DNA from: Hetaerina americana | Lineage: Eukaryota; Arthropoda; Insecta; Odonata; Calopterygidae | DNA: 64,000 bases | NCBI GenBank assembly: GCA_022747635.1 | Contig: JAKTNV010000018.1 | Span: 5,021,813-5,085,812 of the forward strand | Reading direction: 5' to 3' | Part shown: piece by piece, positions 21,399-33,600 of the stretch | Layout of the letters: every line of letters starts with the position of its first letter | Numbering within the stretch: position 1 is the first letter of the stretch | The notes under the pieces: model-generated | Told to the model about the DNA's origin: nothing | Seen by the model: only the letters and a program-made list of their open reading frames with translations | Databases searched by the model: none | Translations under genes and position numbers: made by a program

Positions 21399-22203
21399 CG
21401 AGGGCTTTCCACAGAGTAACTTCCGTTATGCGACAAAAAATACACTGGAATAGATACAAAAAAGTTATTATTTTCATCTCAAAACTATATTTCTCTTCTA
21501 TTTTTATACATACTCGCCAAACAGGGTTAAACATTTGCCGTATCTCTGAACTAGTTTATGAATTTCCTCGGTATAAAATTTTGCCGCCTGAGACCACAGC
21601 CAACCGACGCCGGCATCTTGACGTTCCTCGAGTCGAGAGGAGCACAGAACAAGTGGTAGCCTGACTTTTCAGTCGTGTTTCCAAGCAATAGAGTTGTATA
21701 AATCAGTGGAAAACATTCTAAAGATTTCGGTTATCGTAAAACATCGGTTTTCACGAACTTTTGCATTAATTTTCAGGTGCAGTTCATTGTTCACCACAGA
21801 CGGGGGGCGGCCACTTCTGTCATCATCATCATGGACATTTGTCCGTTCACTCTTAAACGAACGACAACACTGGCGCACAACTCTCATTGTCAATCATCAC
21901 ATTTGGTCCGTACAGAGCACAAATTTCTCGATGATGAATTTCAGCAGATTTGAAATTTGTTATCAGTAAAAAACCTTATCACTGAACGGACTTCACATCT
22001 TGGGGGAATCACAATTATCTTGCTCAGTTAGACTCGCTATTGTAAACAAACGACAAGGTGCGCGACCTTCCCCACCACTGCCGTTCGAGGCGCACTGACC
22101 TAGACTGTGTGCGTGTCAATAGAGTAGCGACCATTCGGTTCCCTCTTCCACAAATTCTCACGCTGCCACAGGGAAACGGAGGTCACTTTCTGGACATACC
22201 TCG
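21399..22203 (-). mobile_element. Internally deleted mariner derivative, copy 1 (805 bp)
   Basis: The ends are inverted repeats (left cgagggctttccacagagta; right, complemented, cgaggtatgtccagaaagtg) with TA outside each (21,397-21,398 and 22,204-22,205). On the minus strand the interior encodes the helix-turn-helix part (RTNVHDDDDRSGRP, then KVRENRCFTITEIFRMFS). It then jumps to the transposase C-terminus (WLWSQAAKFY, HKLVQRYGKCLTLFGEYV). The whole catalytic DDD core is deleted. A sister copy with the same structure lies at 51,119-51,883. This is a MITE-like element that depends on a full-length relative for mobility. Confidence 0.75.
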
Positions 22204-22205
22204 TA

Positions 22206-23515
22206 AGTTTCTTTTCTTGCCTAAGGATGCGATTAGTTTTGAAAGATCATTTCTTTTAAAAACGTGGATTTTAAAATGTTGAGATTCGTTCAATTTTTTC
22301 CGGTCTTAATAAATCCAATGAATCCTTCGAGCCTTGAGCCTTGGGTTTCCCTCGGGGGAGGGGTGGAGTTCCGCCCGGGGTGAGAAGAGACCACACGGTC
22401 CAGCTGGAGCAATGCCTTGATCTGAGTTCTTCCGACTCATTCGGTGAATTCCGCCGATCACATTATTACAAATAATAATAATATTTCAAATCCGGTCCGC
22501 ACCTCTGCCAAACTAAATGTATCCTACCTTCATCCCTCATAACGTTAAGGAAAGGCCATTGACTCCAAAAATCTCTTGCTCTTTCGATTTGACCGGAACA
22601 GTATACTATAAGTATCTTCTCTTGAGACTCTTTTCCACTTTTGTTTAAGATGAGTCGTCACGTGGAGCAAAGGGAAAACGTAACTTCTGATTAAATACGT
22701 CGAGAAAGTTACGCGACTGCGGGATAAAAGACTGCCGCGACAGGGAGATGAGGGCAAAGGCGGATAAGAAAATTGTGGACGACTAGGGTATTGGGATTGA
22801 CTGAAGTTTCTTAATTCGGGTTGCTATATGGTAAACACTCGGATATGTAAATTAAGGAAGAAAATATGTGGCGACAGAGCGGACGATGAATCAGGATTGA
22901 CAGAGAATTTGTGATAGCTTTCCATTTAAAGTGCAAATGTGCGCATAAGCCCTTGAGCTGTCGCAAGGTGCAGTGGCGATGGAGCACCATAAACCGTGAG
23001 TGAAGTGAGTTAACCGGCGGGAGCAGTGGGTGTCAATCAAAGAGCCTCCGGCCAGCCGTATGTGGCCACCGTGAGCAATAACCGGGCTCTTTTATAGAGT
23101 ACATTTTTAAGAGATTCAGAAAGTTGTTCGTACTCGGACCCCACATGCTGGACGAACTCTGCTGCATATACGTCACGTGGCTTCAGCCGGATCGAAGATA
23201 TATTTGATTTCAGCTGCTGCTGGCCACCGATCTCCACCGAATGCTTTCCCTTTTATTGCATTGAACCGACTCCCGAGTCGCGCACCCACCCGCCTATACT
23301 ATATATGCTCGACTCGGCTAACATGGCGATGCTTGCATAGTACTGGATGTAGGCGGCACGACCCGGTAGGGTCCATCGGCTAGGTTATCATGTGTGGAGA
23401 TCAGTGACCAGGTCACTGCATGTGACTGATTTTCCTTTATTGGTAATTCCATGTACATATATTTATTAAAAGTGGATTTAACAGAAAAACAAGGCATTTG
23501 CCTTTCCGGAGAGAA
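22206..23515. other. No recognisable gene
   Basis: GC content varies and there is one short perfect inverted repeat (AGTGACC-A-GGTCACT near 23,402). No coding or repeat assignment. Confidence 0.45.
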
Positions 23516-23517
23516 TA

Positions 23518-24855
23518 CGAGGGGGGACCCACGAGTAACGGGCATTGGGCTGCAGTGGGGAGCGAGAGTGGGGAAAGCCTTTGTTTGGCCGGCCGTGCGT
23601 CAGGCTCACGCTACCAGCGTGAGTATACACAGCGCCGTCGCTGTGACTGTATCAGTCCGTCCATGAGAGCTGTTTCAGTGAAACAACTTTTTTCATTTCG
23701 GCGTAAAACGTGATGGCGGATTATCAAGGGCAACGTGCTGCTGTGAATTTTTTTTCCTGTTGGGGAAATCGACCGCGGAAACTAATGTAATGCTCAAGAT
23801 TGCGTATGGGAAAGCTGCCCTAAGCAAAACCGGAGTCTACGAGTGGTTTACACGTTTTAAAAATAGTGAAATGTCAATTGAAGACCAACCCCGTTCAGGT
23901 CGCCCTTCAACATCAACAACTGACGAAAACGTCGACAAAATCAATGCCTTCATTCGTGAAGACCGTCGCAGAACCATTGTTCAGCTGTGTGAGATGTCTG
24001 AAGCGTCATTGAGTTCAATTCAGAGGATTCGATCTGAAGATTTGCATATGAAAAGGGTTGCAGCCAAATGTGTCCCTCGCCATCTCACTAACGAGCAAAG
24101 GGAGCGTCGAGTTCAGCTCAACTCGAATCGAGTTCATAATTTGAGCTTCAAAATCAGCTCGAAGAGGACCCTAATTTTTTTTCCTAGGTGATTACTGGTG
24201 ATGAGTCGTGGTGCTATGGACACGATCCTGAAAAGAAGCAGCAATCAAGCAAATGGGAGACAGCTGGCTCTCCTCGTCCAAAAAAGCTTGCCAAGTGAAG
24301 CCCAAAATGAAGACAATGTCATTTGTTTCTTCGATTGTAGAGGTATTGTGCACTCAAGGTTCGTTCCCCCGGGTGAAACTGTCAACCAGAAGTTTTACCT
24401 GGAGGTTTTGAAGAGATTGAGGCAGAGTGTCCGGAAGAAAAGAGCAGATCTTTGGCACGCAGGCGACTGGTTCTTTCATCATGACAACGCGCTGGCTCAA
24501 ACCGCCCTCTCCGTGATGCAGTTTTTGACAAAACACGGTATGACATCGATTGTCCACCTCCCCCCCTACTCACCGTATTTAGCTCCTTGTGACTTCTTTT
24601 TGTTCCCCAGAGTCAAAAGGGGCATGAAAGGAAAGCGTTTTGACACTGTAGAGGAGGTAAAAGAAAATCGCTAGAAGGCCTGAAGGACATCCCGATAAAT
24701 GAATTCCAGAAATGTTTCAAACAATGGAAGCATTGTTTGGAGAAGTGCATTGTGGTCAATGGGGAATACTTTGAAGGGGAACAAAATTCAATGTAAATAT
24801 ATTGAGAACTAGAGAATCTATGACAACAATCCTGTTATTTTTGGGTCCCCCCTCG
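23518..24855 (+). mobile_element. Mariner transposon with perfect 14-bp TIR ends, inactive
   Basis: The left end cgaggggggaccca and the right end tgggtcccccctcg are exact reverse complements. TA precedes the left end (23,516-23,517). The right flank now reads CA, so the duplication has mutated on that side. The interior is a frameshifted transposase gene. It is a different family from the 14.4-kb mariner, judged by TIR and protein. Confidence 0.85.
23713..24796 (+). pseudogene. Mariner transposase with frameshifts
   Basis: The start is placed at ATG 23,713 (MADYQGQRAAVNFF), after which the frame shifts into LGKSTAETNVMLKIAYGKAA. The helix-turn-helix region includes DQPRSGRPSTSTTDENVD and RRTIVQLCEMSEASLSSI. 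A further shift near 24,140-24,190 leads to VITGDESWCYGHDPE with the first catalytic Asp. HHDNALAQTAL (about 24,479) keeps the second Asp, but the family's usual Pro-Ala-His has become Leu-Ala-Gln. PPYSPYLAPCDFFLF holds the third, and I count 35 rather than 34 residues between the last two. After another shift the C-terminus reads CIVVNGEYFEG and ends at TAA 24,796. Inactive. Confidence 0.85.
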
Positions 24856-25184
24856 CATGCAAGCCTATTGCATTCATTAAAATCGCTCATAGATTCATTC
24901 GAATACATATTGGCTCATATGCATAAGAACGCGTACCCATGCCTACATAGACAAGGTTTGTATAAAAAGTATCAGGAACAATGTTTTCCTGACGTGGCAA
25001 TACGTCTCAGCGCACTCGTGCCGCACAGTATTCAGGGATTGGAGGGGTGGAGGTCTAATATTCATCAAGCGCAATCGCCTGCGAGCGTATGTTCAGGCCG
25101 TATTATGTTTTTAGTGGACCCCTGTCGAGTAAATCATTCATTTTGTGTTGGACCGAAGAAATCGGGGGCGGAAACGTCGGGCAT
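24856..25184. other. No recognisable gene
   Basis: A frame crosses this stretch, but I recognise nothing in its N-terminal part. Confidence 0.35.
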
Positions 25185-25255
25185 AATTTGCGAATGTACT
25201 GAGAAGAATTTTGCGGCATTGTAGTTATATCTGAAATAAATGGATTTTCCGAAAC
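25185..25255 (+). mobile_element. Tail fragment of a mariner-like element
   Basis: The 70 bp ending gaaataaatggattttccga match the reverse complement of 53,465-53,525, the 3' end of the decayed mariner on the minus strand there. The codons read CTEKNFAAL here and TLKNSEAL there. Only this tail is present. Confidence 0.5.
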
Positions 25256-25269
25256 TTTTCCAAATACGT

Positions 25270-25460
25270 TTTATATACGTGTTATCTCGGCAGGAATGAT
25301 CACCCGCTTAAAATCAAATACATGCCCCAAAGGACAAACACCGCCAAGTTTTCGTTCCTAAATATGGGAATCAAAGAGTGGAACCAGCTGCCTGATGAAC
25401 TCTTTAAGCCCTTACCCAAAAGCATTAAATCATTTAGGCGTGAATGCAAAAGGTATACAT
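25270..25460 (+). pseudogene. C-terminal scrap of a jockey/CR1-type LINE
   Basis: One frame reads KFSFLNMGIKEWNQLPDELF followed by SIKSFRRECKRY. This matches the conserved end of many LINE reverse transcriptases (SFFPRTIxEWNxLP ... SFKxxLxxY). It is followed by AT-rich, 3'-UTR-like sequence to about 25,680. No RT core nearby. Confidence 0.6.
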
Positions 25461-26503
25461 GATGGGATTGCTCAATGCAATACGGCAGAAGGTGTATGGC
25501 TGTATCACAATATATTGTTTTTTCTAATTTTTTTTATTATGTAAGTCTACTATATGACTAAATGACACTATGATATGTTTTAAGACTGACTACTGCATAG
25601 TTTATAGCTCTTGTTATATCATGTCATTGCCACCCGGCTTATCGCCTAACAGCAATTTATCCTAAATAAATAAATATACTCCTTGCAGATTTGTGTAGGT
25701 CGCTGGAGAGAGTCCCGTAACCTGCCAGTGTTCATATCCCTCTGTAAATAGCTGTATCAACCGAAAATGGACTAAGATTGTTGCTAACGTCGGGCGTGGG
25801 TGGGATTGTAACGTGGAACAGGGAGGCATAGTACACTGCACAAAATGAGTTTGGCATATTTTGTGATTAAAAATATGCAATGTTTAGGTGTTCTCATTTT
25901 CAATGCATAAAATTGCATATCGTTTTCTCAATTCTTCTTGCAAGATACACCAATATTACTACATTAATTGATATTGCCAGGGAATTTTACCCTCCGCTTA
26001 TGGGAAATGATGTGTCGACTGTTCGCGAATATGTTTTCCAAAGTATTTTCTGTTTTTTATTGGCTGCAGTGACAGTTATATATTTTCCTGCAGTTCCCTC
26101 TCTCACCAGATTGCACGAATTGCAAAACCTCCATGCTCGTTTTCGTATATTCATGGAGATTACGAAAATTTTTGGAAAAATCAGAAAATTTTCCTACTCT
26201 TTAAAAAAAAGAAGGGCATTGGCAATAAAGAATGGGTATTTAAACATGTATACCGCGAGGAGCGGATTGAGAGGGATCGCATGTGATGTGTTGCCGCCAT
26301 CTTCAGTGGCCTCCGAAGGTCTCGTTGAACTGCCTGAGAAGAAGACTCACCCGAACTGTTTGCACAAAACCCCTTCCCTGCCTCAAGTCGTGTGCACGCA
26401 CCATAAGGGAGAAACGTAGTTCGAATGTCGGCCGTGTGATGGTCCCATTGAGCGAAAGAACACGCTGTGTGGCCGTCGATCAACGGGTCACCCCCAGGTG
26501 TAT
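25461..26503. other. No recognisable gene
   Basis: A 179-codon plus-strand frame at 25,880-26,419 starts with a hydrophobic stretch but shows no domain. It is listed among the rejected calls. The rest is AT-rich. Confidence 0.4.
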
Positions 26504-26506
26504 TTT

Positions 26507-26940
26507 AAGCGGTCACTCGTTCAGTTGGTGAAGTCGATCGAGGCGGCGGTCAGCGGCACGAAGTGCTCTAGGCTACAGGTCGTGGCCCATGTGGGCACCA
26601 ACGACGTCACGGACCGTGGATCCGAGGAGTTCCTTCGCTCCCTTAACTTAGCTCCGTGGTGAAGCGTGTCCAGGGTGTCAATGGTGTACAGCTTGGTTTA
26701 ACGGTCTGCAGCATTGTTTCGAGGAAGGATCGCGGTATTCTAGTTTGCAGCCTAGTCGAAGGCATCAACCAGAGAGTTTGGCGATTCTGCTCGGACATAG
26801 GAGCCTCATTCTTCAACCTAAAGCACACCATCCTATCGTGCAAGACTTCCCGTAACCGATCTGGGGTCCATTACACGGCGGAAGCGGTGAGTAAGGCAGC
26901 GGATAGGATACTCGACATTTGTAGGCCGTTTTTAGGATAG
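26507..26940 (+). pseudogene. SGNH-hydrolase-like ORF1 fragment of a LINE
   Basis: Two frames joined by a frameshift near 26,656 give VAHVGTNDVTDRGSEEFL (from about 26,582), then VKRVQGVNGVQLGLTVCSIV, and finally SGVHYTAEAVSKAADRIL (about 26,860). The GTND block and the late His preceded by Ser-Gly-Val match the SGNH/GDSL esterase fold (block III Asn-Asp and block V His). Esterase-type ORF1 proteins are known in some CR1/L2-group LINEs, where the domain is thought to aid RNA or membrane interactions. The N-terminal GDS block is not visible, so this is a partial copy. Confidence 0.6.
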
Positions 26941-27139
26941 AGAGTAGGTCATATAGTGGGTTGCTAATATTTAGGGCTAGCGCCGATAAAATCATTAATA
27001 AACATACAAATAAACGGGCAACTCTGATAATTATTTATAATGATATTTGCCCCGCACTTCTGCGCAAACGCGTATTAAATTACAGTTAGACATAAATACG
27101 GTTGTCTTTCGAAATAAAAATAATCTATCCTTGTGCTAA
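26941..27139. other. Spacer before the interrupted LINE
   Basis: AT-rich sequence with no assignment. It may be an untranslated or junction part of the LINE that follows. Confidence 0.35.
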
Positions 27140-27622
27140 ATTGTATGAGCTTCACAAACAAAACAGCGCGCCTCGAGAATATATTCGACAGTTATTCCGC
27201 TGGCATAGTATTAGGCACAAAGTATGATGAAATAAACGGCCGAGAAAGTTTTCAAATAGGTTTCACAGTTAACCGACGCGAAAGAGGTACAAGACTCGGA
27301 GGAGAACTTTAAGTGGCAGTGAAAAGTATTTTTGAAAGCAGACTACGTGTGTTTAATAATAATATTATTGAAAGTGTTTCGTGCACCGTACTGCAATCTA
27401 ATCAACCCAGAATCAACTGATGCTCCTTCTCTAGGAATCCAGAGTCAACGTCAAATCACTTCATGCACTCAATTAACAGTTATGGCAATTTACACGTTAA
27501 AATAATAACAGCGTCAATATTATTGGTGTGACTTCAACCTCCCCAGTATAGATTGGGCCAGCAATAGCATTCAAACTCGCACCCATGACCGTGATTCTCG
27601 TAATTCATTATTAAAATTGATG
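27140..27622 (+). pseudogene. LINE endonuclease, 5' part (interrupted by the tRNA-like array)
   Basis: With frame changes, the sequence gives the APE-type endonuclease of a jockey/CR1-type LINE. It begins SFTNKTARLENIFDSYSAGI (about 27,148), in place of the usual NARSLxNK...; then FQIGFTVNRRERGTRLGGEL (about 27,255), VAVKSIFESRLRV, and CDFNLPSIDWASNS (about 27,528), equivalent to GDFNxPxIDW. The reading LLKLM at the end resumes at 39,403 as LKLMLKNSLHQEVL on the far side of the array. The gene was therefore one unit before the insertion. The last 13 bases (attaaaattgatg) are the left target-site duplicate. Confidence 0.75.
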
Positions 27623-30600
27623 CAACAATTTCAGAGCGTAAAAATCATTCGCCTTGACTGGGACTCGAACCCAGATCCCTCAATATCCGGTCGAGTGCTT
27701 TAGCCACTTAAGCTACCGAGGCGTCCTCTTAAACTCTGAAATTTTGGGGCTTTTAAAGGAACTAGATGTTATGACGAAATACCGTACATACAATGTCACA
27801 TGCATTCGTAGTCGTGCGCGAGGCGCCACTGTCCACGAGGTTAAAAGCCAACTTTAAACACGTATGGTGTTTTCCCTTTGACAAATTCCAAAGAAACTGC
27901 GGGAGATGCCGCAACAGTAACTTATAACGGAGTCATCCGCTAATGTGCATTTTAATGCAACAATTTCAGAGCGTAAAAATCATTCGCCTTGACTGGGACT
28001 CGAACCCAGATCCCTCAATATCCGGTCGAGTGCTTTAGCCACTTAAGCTACCGAGGCGTCCTCTTAAACTCTGAAATTTTGGGGCTTTTAAAGGAACTAG
28101 ATGTTATGACGAAATACCGTACATACAATGTCACATGCATTCGTAGTCGTGCGCGAGGCGCCACTGTCCACGAGGTTAAAAGCCAACTTTAAACACGTAT
28201 GGTGTTTTCCCTTTGACAAATTCCAAAGAAACTGCGGGAGATGCCGCAACAGTAACTTATAACGGAGTCATCCGCTAATGTGCATTTTAATGCAACAATT
28301 TCAGAGCGTAAAAATCATTCGCCTTGACTGGGACTCGAACCCAGATCCCTCAATATCCGGTCGAGTGCTTTAGCCACTTAAGCTACCGAGGCGTCCTCTT
28401 AAACTCTGAAATTTTGGGGCTTTTAAAGGAACTAGATGTTATGACGAAATACCGTACATACAATGTCACATGCATTCGTAGTCGTGCGCGAGGCGCCACT
28501 GTCCACGAGGTTAAAAGCCAACTTTAAACACGTATGGTGTTTTCCCTTTGACAAATTCCAAAGAAACTGCGGGAGATGCCGCAACAGTAACTTATAACGG
28601 AGTCATCCGCTAATGTGCATTTTAATGCAACAATTTCAGAGCGTAAAAATCATTCGCCTTGACTGGGACTCGAACCCAGATCCCTCAATATCCGGTCGAG
28701 TGCTTTAGCCACTTAAGCTACCGAGGCGTCCTCTTAAACTCTGAAATTTTGGGGCTTTTAAAGGAACTAGATGTTATGACGAAATACCGTACATACAATG
28801 TCACATGCATTCGTAGTCGTGCGCGAGGCGCCACTGTCCACGAGGTTAAAAGCCAACTTTAAACACGTATGGTGTTTTCCCTTTGACAAATTCCAAAGAA
28901 ACTGCGGGAGATGCCGCAACAGTAACTTATAACGGAGTCATCCGCTAATGTGCATTTTAATGCAACAATTTCAGAGCGTAAAAATCATTCGCCTTGACTG
29001 GGACTCGAACCCAGATCCCTCAATATCCGGTCGAGTGCTTTAGCCACTTAAGCTACCGAGGCGTCCTCTTAAACTCTGAAATTTTGGGGCTTTTAAAGGA
29101 ACTAGATGTTATGACGAAATACCGTACATACAATGTCACATGCATTCGTAGTCGTGCGCGAGGCGCCACTGTCCACGAGGTTAAAAGCCAACTTTAAACA
29201 CGTATGGTGTTTTCCCTTTGACAAATTCCAAAGAAACTGCGGGAGATGCCGCAACAGTAACTTATAACGGAGTCATCCGCTAATGTGCATTTTAATGCAA
29301 CAATTTCAGAGCGTAAAAATCATTCGCCTTGACTGGGACTCGAACCCAGATCCCTCAATATCCGGTCGAGTGCTTTAGCCACTTAAGCTACCGAGGCGTC
29401 CTCTTAAACTCTGAAATTTTGGGGCTTTTAAAGGAACTAGATGTTATGACGAAATACCGTACATACAATGTCACATGCATTCGTAGTCGTGCGCGAGGCG
29501 CCACTGTCCACGAGGTTAAAAGCCAACTTTAAACACGTATGGTGTTTTCCCTTTGACAAATTCCAAAGAAACTGCGGGAGATGCCGCAACAGTAACTTAT
29601 AACGGAGTCATCCGCTAATGTGCATTTTAATGCAACAATTTCAGAGCGTAAAAATCATTCGCCTTGACTGGGACTCGAACCCAGATCCCTCAATATCCGG
29701 TCGAGTGCTTTAGCCACTTAAGCTACCGAGGCGTCCTCTTAAACTCTGAAATTTTGGGGCTTTTAAAGGAACTAGATGTTATGACGAAATACCGTACATA
29801 CAATGTCACATGCATTCGTAGTCGTGCGCGAGGCGCCACTGTCCACGAGGTTAAAAGCCAACTTTAAACACGTATGGTGTTTTCCCTTTGACAAATTCCA
29901 AAGAAACTGCGGGAGATGCCGCAACAGTAACTTATAACGGAGTCATCCGCTAATGTGCATTTTAATGCAACAATTTCAGAGCGTAAAAATCATTCGCCTT
30001 GACTGGGACTCGAACCCAGATCCCTCAATATCCGGTCGAGTGCTTTAGCCACTTAAGCTACCGAGGCGTCCTCTTAAACTCTGAAATTTTGGGGCTTTTA
30101 AAGGAACTAGATGTTATGACGAAATACCGTACATACAATGTCACATGCATTCGTAGTCGTGCGCGAGGCGCCACTGTCCACGAGGTTAAAAGCCAACTTT
30201 AAACACGTATGGTGTTTTCCCTTTGACAAATTCCAAAGAAACTGCGGGAGATGCCGCAACAGTAACTTATAACGGAGTCATCCGCTAATGTGCATTTTAA
30301 TGCAACAATTTCAGAGCGTAAAAATCATTCGCCTTGACTGGGACTCGAACCCAGATCCCTCAATATCCGGTCGAGTGCTTTAGCCACTTAAGCTACCGAG
30401 GCGTCCTCTTAAACTCTGAAATTTTGGGGCTTTTAAAGGAACTAGATGTTATGACGAAATACCGTACATACAATGTCACATGCATTCGTAGTCGTGCGCG
30501 AGGCGCCACTGTCCACGAGGTTAAAAGCCAACTTTAAACACGTATGGTGTTTTCCCTTTGACAAATTCCAAAGAAACTGCGGGAGATGCCGCAACAGTAA

Positions 30601-33600
30601 CTTATAACGGAGTCATCCGCTAATGTGCATTTTAATGCAACAATTTCAGAGCGTAAAAATCATTCGCCTTGACTGGGACTCGAACCCAGATCCCTCAATA
30701 TCCGGTCGAGTGCTTTAGCCACTTAAGCTACCGAGGCGTCCTCTTAAACTCTGAAATTTTGGGGCTTTTAAAGGAACTAGATGTTATGACGAAATACCGT
30801 ACATACAATGTCACATGCATTCGTAGTCGTGCGCGAGGCGCCACTGTCCACGAGGTTAAAAGCCAACTTTAAACACGTATGGTGTTTTCCCTTTGACAAA
30901 TTCCAAAGAAACTGCGGGAGATGCCGCAACAGTAACTTATAACGGAGTCATCCGCTAATGTGCATTTTAATGCAACAATTTCAGAGCGTAAAAATCATTC
31001 GCCTTGACTGGGACTCGAACCCAGATCCCTCAATATCCGGTCGAGTGCTTTAGCCACTTAAGCTACCGAGGCGTCCTCTTAAACTCTGAAATTTTGGGGC
31101 TTTTAAAGGAACTAGATGTTATGACGAAATACCGTACATACAATGTCACATGCATTCGTAGTCGTGCGCGAGGCGCCACTGTCCACGAGGTTAAAAGCCA
31201 ACTTTAAACACGTATGGTGTTTTCCCTTTGACAAATTCCAAAGAAACTGCGGGAGATGCCGCAACAGTAACTTATAACGGAGTCATCCGCTAATGTGCAT
31301 TTTAATGCAACAATTTCAGAGCGTAAAAATCATTCGCCTTGACTGGGACTCGAACCCAGATCCCTCAATATCCGGTCGAGTGCTTTAGCCACTTAAGCTA
31401 CCGAGGCGTCCTCTTAAACTCTGAAATTTTGGGGCTTTTAAAGGAACTAGATGTTATGACGAAATACCGTACATACAATGTCACATGCATTCGTAGTCGT
31501 GCGCGAGGCGCCACTGTCCACGAGGTTAAAAGCCAACTTTAAACACGTATGGTGTTTTCCCTTTGACAAATTCCAAAGAAACTGCGGGAGATGCCGCAAC
31601 AGTAACTTATAACGGAGTCATCCGCTAATGTGCATTTTAATGCAACAATTTCAGAGCGTAAAAATCATTCGCCTTGACTGGGACTCGAACCCAGATCCCT
31701 CAATATCCGGTCGAGTGCTTTAGCCACTTAAGCTACCGAGGCGTCCTCTTAAACTCTGAAATTTTGGGGCTTTTAAAGGAACTAGATGTTATGACGAAAT
31801 ACCGTACATACAATGTCACATGCATTCGTAGTCGTGCGCGAGGCGCCACTGTCCACGAGGTTAAAAGCCAACTTTAAACACGTATGGTGTTTTCCCTTTG
31901 ACAAATTCCAAAGAAACTGCGGGAGATGCCGCAACAGTAACTTATAACGGAGTCATCCGCTAATGTGCATTTTAATGCAACAATTTCAGAGCGTAAAAAT
32001 CATTCGCCTTGACTGGGACTCGAACCCAGATCCCTCAATATCCGGTCGAGTGCTTTAGCCACTTAAGCTACCGAGGCGTCCTCTTAAACTCTGAAATTTT
32101 GGGGCTTTTAAAGGAACTAGATGTTATGACGAAATACCGTACATACAATGTCACATGCATTCGTAGTCGTGCGCGAGGCGCCACTGTCCACGAGGTTAAA
32201 AGCCAACTTTAAACACGTATGGTGTTTTCCCTTTGACAAATTCCAAAGAAACTGCGGGAGATGCCGCAACAGTAACTTATAACGGAGTCATCCGCTAATG
32301 TGCATTTTAATGCAACAATTTCAGAGCGTAAAAATCATTCGCCTTGACTGGGACTCGAACCCAGATCCCTCAATATCCGGTCGAGTGCTTTAGCCACTTA
32401 AGCTACCGAGGCGTCCTCTTAAACTCTGAAATTTTGGGGCTTTTAAAGGAACTAGATGTTATGACGAAATACCGTACATACAATGTCACATGCATTCGTA
32501 GTCGTGCGCGAGGCGCCACTGTCCACGAGGTTAAAAGCCAACTTTAAACACGTATGGTGTTTTCCCTTTGACAAATTCCAAAGAAACTGCGGGAGATGCC
32601 GCAACAGTAACTTATAACGGAGTCATCCGCTAATGTGCATTTTAATGCAACAATTTCAGAGCGTAAAAATCATTCGCCTTGACTGGGACTCGAACCCAGA
32701 TCCCTCAATATCCGGTCGAGTGCTTTAGCCACTTAAGCTACCGAGGCGTCCTCTTAAACTCTGAAATTTTGGGGCTTTTAAAGGAACTAGATGTTATGAC
32801 GAAATACCGTACATACAATGTCACATGCATTCGTAGTCGTGCGCGAGGCGCCACTGTCCACGAGGTTAAAAGCCAACTTTAAACACGTATGGTGTTTTCC
32901 CTTTGACAAATTCCAAAGAAACTGCGGGAGATGCCGCAACAGTAACTTATAACGGAGTCATCCGCTAATGTGCATTTTAATGCAACAATTTCAGAGCGTA
33001 AAAATCATTCGCCTTGACTGGGACTCGAACCCAGATCCCTCAATATCCGGTCGAGTGCTTTAGCCACTTAAGCTACCGAGGCGTCCTCTTAAACTCTGAA
33101 ATTTTGGGGCTTTTAAAGGAACTAGATGTTATGACGAAATACCGTACATACAATGTCACATGCATTCGTAGTCGTGCGCGAGGCGCCACTGTCCACGAGG
33201 TTAAAAGCCAACTTTAAACACGTATGGTGTTTTCCCTTTGACAAATTCCAAAGAAACTGCGGGAGATGCCGCAACAGTAACTTATAACGGAGTCATCCGC
33301 TAATGTGCATTTTAATGCAACAATTTCAGAGCGTAAAAATCATTCGCCTTGACTGGGACTCGAACCCAGATCCCTCAATATCCGGTCGAGTGCTTTAGCC
33401 ACTTAAGCTACCGAGGCGTCCTCTTAAACTCTGAAATTTTGGGGCTTTTAAAGGAACTAGATGTTATGACGAAATACCGTACATACAATGTCACATGCAT
33501 TCGTAGTCGTGCGCGAGGCGCCACTGTCCACGAGGTTAAAAGCCAACTTTAAACACGTATGGTGTTTTCCCTTTGACAAATTCCAAAGAAACTGCGGGAG

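Noticed and set aside
25880..26419. Possible 179-aa membrane protein gene
   Set aside because: The N-terminus is hydrophobic, but there is no recognisable domain, no supporting splice or promoter signal, and length alone is not enough in AT-rich eukaryotic DNA.
27654..27857. A 67-codon frame present in every array unit
   Set aside because: It begins inside the antisense of the tRNA-like gene, has no domain, and its repetition only reflects identity of the DNA unit.
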